DNA of 9,741 nt from Alphaproteobacteria bacterium (GCA_020249025.1 JADCGM010000237.1:1-9741); one strand, 5' to 3'. Positions 1 to 7,012 are shown, counted from the stretch's first letter. Notes: generated from the letters alone by a model not told the origin. A program made the numbers and translations.

Positions 1-698
1 CCCGGCGATGGCCCGAGGCTTGCGGGATTATAGGCGCCGCGCCGGCTGTCGAGCGCGAGCAGCGTCACCTTCGACGGGAGCCAGGCGCGCTCGCGGCGAT
101 AGGCCGGCATGAGATGGGCGGCGACGGCCTCGCGCAGCCATGCCGCGTTCGGCGCGACCGGCTCCTTGGTCTGGGCGACCCGGCACGCGCCCTGCGCGAC
201 GCCAAGCGTCCAGTTGAAGGTCGCGCCCGCAGCGACCGCCCGCACCGGCACCGAGACGACCGAGAGGCTGGTGGTGTCGCCGGCTTCCTTGGTGAACATC
301 CGCCGGCAGATCATCACGCGGGCGAAGCTGTCATTGCCGTCGAGCTGCCAGAGATAGGCGCGCATGTCGCTGCCGACCGCGCCGAGATCGGAGAACAGCC
401 ACTGGCCCGAGCGCGTCGTGATGGTGTCGATGAGCGCCGGCGTCGCGGCGACGCCGTTGACGCTGACCGAGACCAGCGCCTCGGGCGTCAGCGACTGGCC
501 GGTCGACGCGCCGCCACCCCCCGTGGCGGCGGCCGATGCGGTCGTCACCACCGCGGCGGCGTCGACGGCCTGACCGGTGGCGGACGGCGCGGAGCCGCCG
601 CCGCAGGCGGCCAGAAGCGAGCTGAAGGATGCGAGAACGAGAACGGCCGGCGCACGATGCGCGGCCGCGCGGCCAAAGGCCGAGCGCTGTACGAACAT
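1..698 (-). CDS. Putative lipoprotein of unknown function (C-terminus outside window)
   Basis: The reading frame is open from the ATG at 698 down to the left edge, giving 232 residues with no stop. Residues 1-32 form a lipoprotein signal peptide: basic start (R5, R10, R15), hydrophobic core around residues 18-29, then the lipobox L29-A30-A31-C32, so C32 should be lipidated. The next residues are GGG, and a Ser/Ala/Thr/Gly-rich linker runs to about residue 65. The rest is a mixed, probably globular domain with one Cys in each of the contexts MICRR and GACRV, a possible disulfide. I recognise no family. A run of six G lies about 10 bases upstream of the ATG and could act as a ribosome binding site; the frame stays open further upstream, so the start rests on this and on the signal peptide. 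It lies downstream of maiA on the same strand, with a 117-bp gap that may hold its own promoter. Confidence 0.75.
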   Translation of the reverse strand, partial: MFVQRSAFGRAAAHRAPAVLVLASFSSLLAACGGGSAPSATGQAVDAAAVVTTASAAATGGGGASTGQSLTPEALVSVSVNGVAATPALIDTITTRSGQWLFSDLGAVGSDMRAYLWQLDGNDSFARVMICRRMFTKEAGDTTSLSVVSVPVRAVAAGATFNWTLGVAQGACRVAQTKEPVAPNAAWLREAVAAHLMPAYRRERAWLPSKVTLLALDSRRGAYNPASLGPSP

Positions 699-815
699 TG
701 CGGAATACCCCCCGGTATACGCGACTAAATGCCGGAAAGCGGTTCCCCCCGGCGAGCGGACCGTGGGCCTCCAAACGCTAATGAAAAACCAATGTTTCTC
801 GTGCGTTATGTTTAA
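699..815. promoter_or_regulatory. Intergenic gap with AT-rich island and imperfect palindrome
   Basis: This 117-bp gap separates maiA from the lipoprotein gene, both on the minus strand. The half nearest maiA is markedly AT-rich for this genome. It contains AACGC (774-778) and GCGTT (803-807) as outer arms, with GAAA and TTTC as inner arms about an 8-base centre: a symmetric imperfect palindrome of about 34 bp. It could be a weak terminator for maiA, an operator, or promoter DNA for the lipoprotein gene. No clean -35/-10 pair is visible. The assignment is inference. Confidence 0.3.
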
Positions 816-1460
816 CTAGACGTCGGCGTCCGCTTGCGCCTCCGGCCGGGCGTTGCGGATTTGCGGCAAGTCGAGCAGCCGCTTGTCGATCTCGACGAGC
901 TTGGGAAACGGCGTCAGGTCGGTGCGGACACGCCGGGCGTTGTACATCTGCGGGACAAGGCAGACGTCGGCGAGGGTCGGGGTGTCGCCGAACAGATAGG
1001 GGCCGGGCGAGGCTTCGGCGATCTCCTCGAGCGGGGCGAAGCCCTGCGTGATCCAGTGCTGCGCCCAGGCGTCGATCGCCTCCTGCTCCTGCCCCAGCGG
1101 GTCCTTCAGATATTTGAGGACGCGCAGGTTGTTGAGTGGATGGATGTCGCAGGCGATGGTGAGCGCCGCGGCGCGGACGCGGGCGCGGCCGAGCGGATCG
1201 GCCGGGAGCAGCGGCGGCTCGGGATAGGTCTCGTCGAGCCATTCGATGATCGCGAGGCTCTGGTTGAGGCCGACCTCGCCGTCGATGAGATAGGGCACGA
1301 ACCCCTGCGGGTTCAGAAGCTTGAAGCCGATGCCGCTCTGCGCGCCGGCGCGCAGGTCGATGGGCTTCGACTCATAGTCGAGGCCCTTCAGGCCAAGCGC
1401 GATGCGGACGCGGAAGGCGGCGGACGAGCGCCAGTAGGTGTAGAGCGTGCGCTGGCTCAT
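816..1460 (-). CDS. maiA: Maleylacetoacetate isomerase (zeta-class glutathione S-transferase)
   Basis: A 214-residue protein, the usual length for MaiA. It converts maleylacetoacetate to fumarylacetoacetate with glutathione as cofactor, in the cytosolic homogentisate branch of tyrosine and phenylalanine breakdown. The N-terminal thioredoxin-like domain (about 1-80) carries the zeta-class signature S12-S13-A-A-F-R17-V-R-I-A-L; the Cys of the human enzyme is replaced by Ala, as in many bacterial members. V55-P56 is the cis-proline that contacts glutathione and Q67-S68 is the gamma-glutamyl binding pair. The all-helical C-terminal domain includes the N-cap segment near residues 165-175 (GDTPTLADV). 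A GGAG ribosome binding site lies about 8 bases before the ATG. The LytTR regulator gene ends 11 bp upstream on the same strand, so the two are probably co-transcribed. No other homogentisate gene (hmgA, fahA) is in the window. The enzyme class is firm; the exact substrate is inferred from it. Confidence 0.93.
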   Translation of the reverse strand: MSQRTLYTYWRSSAAFRVRIALGLKGLDYESKPIDLRAGAQSGIGFKLLNPQGFVPYLIDGEVGLNQSLAIIEWLDETYPEPPLLPADPLGRARVRAAALTIACDIHPLNNLRVLKYLKDPLGQEQEAIDAWAQHWITQGFAPLEEIAEASPGPYLFGDTPTLADVCLVPQMYNARRVRTDLTPFPKLVEIDKRLLDLPQIRNARPEAQADADV

Positions 1461-1471
1461 GAGGGTCTCCG

Positions 1472-2212
1472 TTACAGGCGGGTGCGGAGCCAGCCGCGCT
1501 CGCGCGCGACGGCCGCGAAGCTGTCGCTGACCGGAATGCGCGTGCCGTCGGCGAGGCGCAAGCGCCACTTGCGCCCCTCCCGCTCGGCGCCGGCGACGGC
1601 GGCCGCCGCGACCCACGCCCCGCGATGCACCTGGGCCCCGTCGAGCGGAGCAAGCTCGGCCAGCGCATCCTTGAAACGGTAGAGGATCAGCGGCCGCCGC
1701 CCGCCGGTCAGGTGGAGGCGGAGATAATGGTCCTCGGCTTCGACCGCGAGCAGATCGGCGGGCGCGGCGTTGGCACGGGCGAGCAGGCCGGTCGCGGGCA
1801 GCGGCGGCGCGGCCGGCGCGGCGCGCGGCACCGCGAAGACGACCAGGGTGATCGCCAGCGAAATGGTCATCGCGGTGACATAGAGCGGCCCCCAGGCCAG
1901 GCCGACGTCGAGCCCGACCGCCCGCATCAGCCACGCGATCTCGAACGGCAGCGTGGCGTTGAGCAGCAGGGCGGCGACGACGACGCTGCCGATCTGGGCG
2001 CGCAGCGACTCGCCGAAGCGCGGCGCGACGAGGCGGAACCACAGCCCCCATTTGACGGCGTTGACGAGGATGGCGGCAGCCCAGAACAGCGTGCGCTGCG
2101 GCCCCGGCACCTGCCACGTCCCGAACGGCCCGGCGATGGCGGCGACGGCGATGGCGGCGACCACAGCCGCCGCTTCGACCTGCAGCCGGCGTCCAGACGC
2201 TGCCGGTTTCAC
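1472..2212 (-). CDS. Membrane-anchored LytTR-family transcription regulator
   Basis: A 246-residue protein in two parts. Residues 1-135 contain four likely membrane segments (about 12-30, 41-63, 72-95, 105-128). A Pro/Ala-rich linker follows, then a LytTR DNA-binding domain (about 150-246) with the expected landmarks E160-D-H-Y163, H196-R197 and the final G223...I226-P-V-S229 strand. No receiver domain is present, so the signal probably enters through the membrane part; the ligand is unknown. LytTR proteins bind direct repeats upstream of target genes, and likely targets are its own operon with maiA and the divergent DUF2306 gene. The start is a GTG with only a weak GGA about 10 bases upstream; the open frame upstream is Arg-rich and does not look coding, which supports this start, though a nearby alternative is possible. 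Confidence 0.85.
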   Translation of the reverse strand: MKPAASGRRLQVEAAAVVAAIAVAAIAGPFGTWQVPGPQRTLFWAAAILVNAVKWGLWFRLVAPRFGESLRAQIGSVVVAALLLNATLPFEIAWLMRAVGLDVGLAWGPLYVTAMTISLAITLVVFAVPRAAPAAPPLPATGLLARANAAPADLLAVEAEDHYLRLHLTGGRRPLILYRFKDALAELAPLDGAQVHRGAWVAAAAVAGAEREGRKWRLRLADGTRIPVSDSFAAVARERGWLRTRL

Positions 2213-2334
2213 GTTTCGCGAATCCGGCGCGCGCCGCGCTCCGCGAAGGCGGATGCGGGCTTGGCGAAGACGCGATTGAACGCCGCGGCCGCCGCTGCGA
2301 CCCCGCCGCCATCAACAGCGCAGGGAGCTGCCGG
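2213..2334. promoter_or_regulatory. Divergent intergenic region between LytTR regulator and DUF2306 gene
   Basis: This 122-bp gap must hold the promoters of both divergent genes. It contains the perfect palindrome TTCGCGAA (2215-2222) and a second CGCGAA (2242-2247), so TTCGCG and CGCGAA also face each other over 21 bases. These may be operator half-sites, but CG-rich palindromes are common at this base composition. No consensus -35/-10 pair stands out on either strand. Confidence 0.3.
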
Positions 2335-2835
2335 ATGACGTTGGAAGGAATGACTGCGGTCGGATTGGTGCACGGGTTCGGCGCTTTCGCGGCGGTGCTG
2401 ACGGGCACGGCGATGATGCTGGGCGCCAAGGGCACGCGGCGACATCGCCTGTCCGGAATGATCTACATTCCGCTGATGATCGCGGTCAACGCGAGCGCAC
2501 TCGGCATCTACGGGCTGACCGGCGGGTTCAATGTCTTCCACCTGCTGGCGCTGGTGAACCTGACCTCGACGCTGCTCGGAGTGCGCGCTCTGCTGATGTG
2601 GCGACGGACGCGCAGCCCGGACTGGCTGAAGGCGCACCAATATCACCTCGCCTACAGCTATCTCGGGCTGATGATGGCGCTGGTGTCGGAGCTGCTGCTC
2701 AACCCGCGCTTCGGCCTGTTCGACGGCTTCCGCCACTACGCCGCGTTCTGGATCTCGGTCGGGCTGCTCAACATCCCGATTTACTGGGCCGGCAGCCGGT
2801 TCATCCGGCGCAAGCTCGATCCGGTTCAGGCGTAG
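2335..2835 (+). CDS. DUF2306 family integral membrane protein
   Basis: A 166-residue membrane protein with about five hydrophobic segments (roughly 8-29, 42-61, 66-88, 104-121, 134-153). Conserved-looking polar residues lie at or near the segment ends: H13-G14, H37-R38 in the RRHRLSG turn, H69, and H101 and H104 in the KAHQYHLAYSY stretch. This spread of histidines with an HR..G motif fits the DUF2306 family, whose function is unknown; heme or metal binding is a guess from the histidines only. AGGGAG ends 7 bases before the ATG, which fixes the start. The gene is divergent from the membrane LytTR regulator and may be its target. Its stop codon overlaps that of der by 10 bp, tail to tail. Confidence 0.75.
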   Translation: MTLEGMTAVGLVHGFGAFAAVLTGTAMMLGAKGTRRHRLSGMIYIPLMIAVNASALGIYGLTGGFNVFHLLALVNLTSTLLGVRALLMWRRTRSPDWLKAHQYHLAYSYLGLMMALVSELLLNPRFGLFDGFRHYAAFWISVGLLNIPIYWAGSRFIRRKLDPVQA

Positions 2836-4202
2836 GGGTTTTTGCCGCCGCGCAGGTTGAGGCGGATCGGCACGCCCTCGAAGCCGAGATCGTCGCGCAG
2901 GCTGTTGACGAGGTAGCGCCGGTAGCTTTCGGGCAGTTCCTCCAGCCGGTTGCCGAAGACGACGAAGGTCGGCGGCCGGGTGCGGGCCTGGGTGACGTAG
3001 CGCAGCTTGATGCGCTTGCCGCCCGGGGCGGGCGGCGGATTGCGGTCGGTCGCGGCCTCGAACCAGCGGTTCAGGGCCGAGGTCGGCACGCGCCGCGACC
3101 AGCCCTCGCGCGCCTCGAAGGCGGCCTTCAGCAGCGTGTCGAGGCCCTTGCCGGTCTTGCCGCTGACCGCGAGCAGCGGCACGCCGCGGATCTGCGACAG
3201 CCCGTCGTCGAGTGCCTTGCGCACGCCCTGGAACAGCTTCGACTGATCGGCGGCGACATCCCATTTGTTGAGCGCGATGAGGAGCGCGCGGCCCTCGCTC
3301 AGCACCATGTCGGCGATGCGCAGATCCTGCGCCTCGAGGCCGAGCGTCGCATCGAGCAGAAGCACCACGACCTCGGCGAAATCGACCGCGCGCTTGGTGT
3401 CGGCGGCCGACAGCTTCTCGAGCTTTTCGGTGACCTTGGCGCGGCGGCGCAGGCCCGCGGTGTCGACAAGGCGCACCGGGCGGTCCTGCCACTGCCAGTC
3501 GATGGCGATGGAGTCGCGGGTGATCCCGGCCTCGGGGCCGGTGACGAGCCGGTCCTCGCCGAGCAGCGTGTTGATGAGCGTCGACTTGCCGGCGTTGGGG
3601 CGGCCGACGATGGCGAGCTTCAGCGGCTCCTTGGCCAGCCGCGCCGCCTGCTCCTCCTCGCTTTCCTCGGGAAGCTCGTCCTCTTCGGCGGGCATCAGCG
3701 GATCAAGCAGCGGGTGAAGCGCGTCGAACAGGTCGGCCATGCCCTCGCCATGCTCGGCCGAGATCGGCACCGGCTCGCCCAGGCCCAGCTCCCAGCTTTC
3801 GAGCAGTCCGCTCTCGCCGGCGCGGCCTTCCGCCTTGTTGGCGATCAGCAGCGTCGGCAGATCCTGCTCGCGCAGCCAGCGCGCGAAGTGGCGATCAAGC
3901 GGGGTGAGGCCGGTGCGGGCGTCGACGGTCATCAGCGCGACATCGGCGCCCTCGATGGCGGCATGGGTCTGCGCACGCATCCGCCCGGCGAGCGTTTCGG
4001 GCGCCTCTTCCTCGAGGCCGGCGGTGTCGACGATGCGGAACTTGAGGTCGAACAGCGTCGCCTCGCCCTCGCGGCGGTCGCGGGTGACGCCCGGCGTGTC
4101 GTCGACGAGCGCGAGCTTGCGGCCGACGAGGCGGTTGAACAGCGTCGACTTGCCGACATTGGGCCGGCCGATGATGACGACGGTGGGGAGACGGGCGTTC
4201 AT
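2826..4202 (-). CDS. der: Ribosome biogenesis GTPase Der (EngA)
   Basis: A 458-residue, full-length Der. It is an essential cytosolic GTPase that binds the 50S subunit during assembly. Two G domains in tandem are visible. Domain 1 has the P-loop G12-R-P-N-V-G-K-S-T20, switch T40, D59-T-A-G62 and a G4 motif N122-K-A-E125. Domain 2 has G200-R-P-N-A-G-K-S-T208, D247-T-A-G250 and N312-K-W-D315. An acidic linker rich in Glu (about 172-190) joins them, and a KH-like domain (about 355-458) closes the protein, ending GGKNPYA. Glu in place of Asp in the first G4 is unlike E. coli NKTD. The ATG has a modest AAGGGCG upstream. The nearest upstream gene on the same strand is bamB, over 5 kb away, so der should have its own promoter in the 184-bp gap shared with the terC-family gene. 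Confidence 0.98.
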   Translation of the reverse strand: MNARLPTVVIIGRPNVGKSTLFNRLVGRKLALVDDTPGVTRDRREGEATLFDLKFRIVDTAGLEEEAPETLAGRMRAQTHAAIEGADVALMTVDARTGLTPLDRHFARWLREQDLPTLLIANKAEGRAGESGLLESWELGLGEPVPISAEHGEGMADLFDALHPLLDPLMPAEEDELPEESEEEQAARLAKEPLKLAIVGRPNAGKSTLINTLLGEDRLVTGPEAGITRDSIAIDWQWQDRPVRLVDTAGLRRRAKVTEKLEKLSAADTKRAVDFAEVVVLLLDATLGLEAQDLRIADMVLSEGRALLIALNKWDVAADQSKLFQGVRKALDDGLSQIRGVPLLAVSGKTGKGLDTLLKAAFEAREGWSRRVPTSALNRWFEAATDRNPPPAPGGKRIKLRYVTQARTRPPTFVVFGNRLEELPESYRRYLVNSLRDDLGFEGVPIRLNLRGGKNPYA

Positions 4203-4386
4203 CGCAGCGCCCTTACGCGACTGCGGCCATGCAGAGAAGCGCTAAGCGCCCCTTGACTCGATCCGCGGCCGTTCCCATCTGCCGCCCCGATCCGGGCCCC
4301 TCTGGCAGCTGCGGCGGCACTGCGATGTCGGATCGATGTGCGACATTTGCGCGAACGCGGCGCTTTTGGACTGAACAGAGGGGCCT
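4203..4386. promoter_or_regulatory. Divergent promoter region between der and the TerC-family gene
   Basis: A 184-bp gap serving both strands. On the plus strand TTGACT (4253-4258) is a good -35 candidate, but at 17 bases the -10 would be CATCTG, which is poor. Just before it sits an 11-bp palindrome GCGCT-A-AGCGC (4239-4249). Closer to the TerC start is a perfect inverted repeat ATGTCG/CGACAT (4325-4330 and 4341-4346). AGAGGGG about 4 bases before the ATG at 4387 is the ribosome binding site of the TerC gene. I looked for a yybP-ykoY manganese riboswitch, which often precedes such genes, and did not recognise its conserved core. No clear promoter for der is visible. Confidence 0.45.
4325..4346. 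repeat. Perfect 6-bp inverted repeat, possible operator upstream of TerC gene
   Basis: ATGTCG (4325-4330) and CGACAT (4341-4346) are exact inverse complements separated by 10 bases. The spacing places the half-sites about 16 bases apart, somewhat longer than one turn of the helix. It lies 40-62 bases before the TerC start codon, where a transcription factor site or leader hairpin would be expected. No known regulator is recognised. Confidence 0.35.
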
Positions 4387-5385
4387 ATGGAATTCCTATT
4401 CGTTGAATGGCTGACGAAACCGGTCTGGATGTGGCTGGCGTTCCTCGGCGTCGTCGTCACCCTGCTCGTGCTCGATCTCGGCGTGTTGCACCGTGATCAG
4501 CGCGAGATCGAGGTGAAGGAGAGCCTTGTTCTCTCCGCCTTCTATATTGCGCTCGGCCTCGCCTTCGGCGGCTGGGTCTGGTGGTATCTCGGCGAGCAGG
4601 CGGGCAAGGAATACATCACCGGCTTCGTGGTCGAGAAGTCGCTGGCGATGGACAACGTCTTCGTCATCGCGATGATCTTCACCTATTTCGCCGTGCCCCG
4701 GCTCTACCAGCACCGCGTGCTGTTCTGGGGCATCCTCGGCGTCATCGTCCTGCGCGGCATCATGATCGGGCTCGGCGCGACGCTCGTCTCCCAGTTCGGC
4801 TGGCTGCTCTACGTCTTCGCCGCCTTCCTGATCTTCACCGGCATCAAGATGTGGGTGATGGCGGACAAGGAGTTTGACGTCGGCAGCTCGCCGGTCCTCG
4901 TCTGGGTGCGCAAGCGCTTCCGGGTGACCGACGAACTCCACGGCGACAAGTTCTGGGTGAAGCAGCCTGATCCCAAGACCGGCACGGCGGCGTGGTTCAT
5001 GACGCCGCTGTTCCTCGCGCTGATCATGGTCGAGATCGTCGACGTCGTGTTCGCGGTCGACTCGGTGCCCGCGATCTTCGCGATCACCACCGATCCGTTC
5101 ATCGTCTACACCTCGAACATCTTCGCGATCCTCGGCTTGCGCGCGCTCTATTTCGCACTCGCGGCGATGGTGCACCGCTTCCATTATCTGAAGTATGCGC
5201 TGTCGGTGCTGTTGGTGTTCATCGGCTCGAAGATCTTCCTGGCCGATCTCGCCGGCTTCCCGAACGGCAAGTTCCCGCCGTCGTGGGGCCTCGGCATCAC
5301 CTTCGCGATCCTTGCGGCGGGTATCGGCTACTCGCTGTGGAAGACGCGGGGCCAGCCGGCGGTGACGGCCAAGCCGGCGGAGTAA
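4387..5385 (+). CDS. TerC/Alx family integral membrane protein, likely metal (Mn2+) exporter
   Basis: A 332-residue polytopic inner-membrane protein, close to E. coli Alx in length. Family hallmarks are visible: L29-D30-L-G-V-L-H-R in the first membrane segment, S85-L-A-M-D89-N90-V-F-V in the third, and E216-I-V-D219-V-V-F-A-V-D225-S-V-P-A in the middle of the second half. These acidic residues within membrane helices are shared across TerC/Alx/YceF-type proteins. The name comes from tellurite resistance, but Alx-type members are linked to manganese efflux; which applies here cannot be told from sequence. A charged cytosolic loop (about 158-200) splits two sets of helices. A strong purine-rich site precedes the ATG. 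No other ter genes are nearby, so a tellurite operon is unlikely. Confidence 0.93.
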   Translation: MEFLFVEWLTKPVWMWLAFLGVVVTLLVLDLGVLHRDQREIEVKESLVLSAFYIALGLAFGGWVWWYLGEQAGKEYITGFVVEKSLAMDNVFVIAMIFTYFAVPRLYQHRVLFWGILGVIVLRGIMIGLGATLVSQFGWLLYVFAAFLIFTGIKMWVMADKEFDVGSSPVLVWVRKRFRVTDELHGDKFWVKQPDPKTGTAAWFMTPLFLALIMVEIVDVVFAVDSVPAIFAITTDPFIVYTSNIFAILGLRALYFALAAMVHRFHYLKYALSVLLVFIGSKIFLADLAGFPNGKFPPSWGLGITFAILAAGIGYSLWKTRGQPAVTAKPAE

Positions 5386-5400
5386 GGCCATCGTTCCGGG

Positions 5401-5429
5401 GGGGCGGGCGTCGGGCGAACGTCCGCCCC
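5401..5429 (+). terminator. Hairpin after the TerC gene, possible terminator
   Basis: Arms 5401-5411 and 5419-5429 pair over 11 bp with one G-U wobble, around a 7-base loop. It begins 15 bases after the TerC stop codon. What follows (TTCGGTCTTT) is only a weak T tract, so termination may be partial and the transporter gene may be read through. The AbgT start is only 38 bases further on, leaving little room for a separate promoter. Confidence 0.5.
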
Positions 5430-5467
5430 TTCGGTCTTTCAGCGACGACATGACGGGGGAGAGCGCC

Positions 5468-7012
5468 ATGGCGAGCCAGGCGATTGAGGGGCAGCGCAGC
5501 CGCACCATGCGGATGCTCGATGCGATCGAGCGGGCGGGCAACAAGCTGCCCGATCCGGTCATCCTGTTCCTCTGGCTCTGCCTGTTCGTGATCCTCGCCT
5601 CGATCGTCGCGAGCTTTATCGGGGCGTCCGGCCGCCACCCGGCCACCGGCGAGACGATCGAGGCGATCAACCTGCTGTCGGCAGATACGGTGCGCCGCTT
5701 CTTCACGGAGATGCCGCAGACGTTCACCGGCTTCCCGCCGCTCGGGACCGTACTGACCGTGATGATCGGTATCGGCATCGCCGAGCGCACCGGGCTGATC
5801 GCGGCCGCGCTGAGCGGGCTCGTCAAGCGCGTCCACGGGGCGCTGCTGCCCACCGCCGTCGTCTTCGCCGGCCTGACCTCGTCGATCGCGTCGGACGCCG
5901 GCTACGTCATCCTCATTCCGCTCGGCGCGGCGGTGTTCGCCGCCGCCGGCCGCCACCCGATCGCCGGTCTCGCGGCCGCGTTCGCGGGGGTGTCGGGCGG
6001 CTATGGCTCCAACCTGCTGATCACGTCGCTCGATCCGCTGCTGGCCGGCATCACCGAAACCGCGGCGCACATGATCGACCCGCAGTATCAGGTGCTGGCG
6101 ACCGCCAATTACTTCGTCATGGCGGCAATGGTGCCGTTGTTCACCATCGTCGGCGCGCTCGTCACCACCCGGCTGATCGAGCCGCGGCTGGGCAGCTGGA
6201 CGCCGGCCGACCCGGCCGACATTCCCTCGCTCGAGACCTCCGACGTGGAGCGCGCCGCGCTGCGCCGCACCGGCCTCGTCGCGCTGGCGCTGGCGGCGGG
6301 CCTCGCCGCGCTGGTCGTGCCGGAGGGCGCGGTGCTGCGCGATCCGGAAACCGGCTCGCTCGAGCCCTTCTACAAGAGCCTTGTCGCGGTCATCGCGGTG
6401 AGCTTTGCAATCCTCGGCCTCGTCTACGGGCGCGCGACCGGCAAGATCCAGACCGAGAAGGACGGCGTCGGCCTCGCGGTCGATTCGATGCGCGGGATGG
6501 CGATGTACATCCTGCTCGCTTTCGTCGCGGCGCACTTCATCGCGATGTTCAACTGGTCCAACCTCGGCGTGCTGTCGGCGATCGCCGGTGCCGACGTGCT
6601 GCGCTCGACCGGCCTCGGCGGCGTGCCGCTGCTGCTGGCGATGGTGATCGTGTCGGCGATCCTCAATCTCATCATCGGCTCGGCGAGCGCGAAATGGGCG
6701 ATCATGGCGACCGTCTTCGTGCCGATGTTCATGCTGGTCGGCATCACCCCGGAAGCGACGCAGGCAGCTTACCGCGTGGGCGATGCAGTGACGAACATCA
6801 TCACCCCGACGCTGCCCTATTTCCCGCTGATCCTCGTCGCCGGGCAGCGCTATCTGCCGGGCTTCTCGGTGGGCTCGCTGATCGCGGCGATGCTGCCCTA
6901 TTCGGTGGCGTTCCTCATCGCCGGCACCGGGTTGCTGCTCGGCTGGATCGCGCTCGGCTGGCCGCTCGGGCCGGGCGCCGAAGCGTTCATGTCGCCGCTG
7001 GCGGGGAGATAG
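5468..7012 (+). CDS. abgT: AbgT/MtrF family transporter (aminobenzoyl-glutamate or antimetabolite efflux)
   Basis: A 514-residue inner-membrane transporter with about a dozen hydrophobic segments and two re-entrant loops typical of the AbgT family. Members take up p-aminobenzoyl-glutamate (AbgT) or export sulfonamide-type antimetabolites (MtrF, YdaH). Residues reported as functionally important in MtrF (D193, S417, W420, P438, R446, D449, P457) appear here as D189 in SLDPLLAG and S407, W410, P428, R436, D439, P447, with identical mutual spacing in the second group. The fold is therefore likely intact; uptake or efflux cannot be decided. I chose the ATG at 5468 because GGGGGAG ends 6 bases before it; an in-frame ATG at 5450 would add six residues but has no comparable site. 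The gene is 82 bp after the TerC gene and may share its transcript. Its last 115 bp are antisense to the end of the next gene. Confidence 0.93.
   Translation: MASQAIEGQRSRTMRMLDAIERAGNKLPDPVILFLWLCLFVILASIVASFIGASGRHPATGETIEAINLLSADTVRRFFTEMPQTFTGFPPLGTVLTVMIGIGIAERTGLIAAALSGLVKRVHGALLPTAVVFAGLTSSIASDAGYVILIPLGAAVFAAAGRHPIAGLAAAFAGVSGGYGSNLLITSLDPLLAGITETAAHMIDPQYQVLATANYFVMAAMVPLFTIVGALVTTRLIEPRLGSWTPADPADIPSLETSDVERAALRRTGLVALALAAGLAALVVPEGAVLRDPETGSLEPFYKSLVAVIAVSFAILGLVYGRATGKIQTEKDGVGLAVDSMRGMAMYILLAFVAAHFIAMFNWSNLGVLSAIAGADVLRSTGLGGVPLLLAMVIVSAILNLIIGSASAKWAIMATVFVPMFMLVGITPEATQAAYRVGDAVTNIITPTLPYFPLILVAGQRYLPGFSVGSLIAAMLPYSVAFLIAGTGLLLGWIALGWPLGPGAEAFMSPLAGR

Noticed and set aside
741..746. 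GGAACC on the minus strand upstream of the lipoprotein gene resembles an EcfG-type general stress -35 element
   Set aside because: The matching CGTA lies about 20 bases away, longer than the usual 16-18, so I do not call a promoter.
816..2435. Very long 539-residue minus-strand frame that could suggest a fusion protein ending in MaiA
   Set aside because: The part upstream of 1460 is Arg/Ala-rich and out of frame with the LytTR protein, which has clear domain motifs; it is a GC-rich open shadow.
2598..4256. 552-residue plus-strand frame opposite der
   Set aside because: It is a composition-driven shadow of der, which has all GTPase motifs on the minus strand.
4203..4386. Possible yybP-ykoY riboswitch before the TerC-family gene
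   Set aside because: I could not find the conserved core and paired arms by eye; only a short inverted repeat and palindrome are present.
4387..5385. Part of a tellurite resistance (ter) operon
   Set aside because: No terA, terB, terD, terE or terZ genes are nearby; a stand-alone TerC/Alx protein fits metal homeostasis better.
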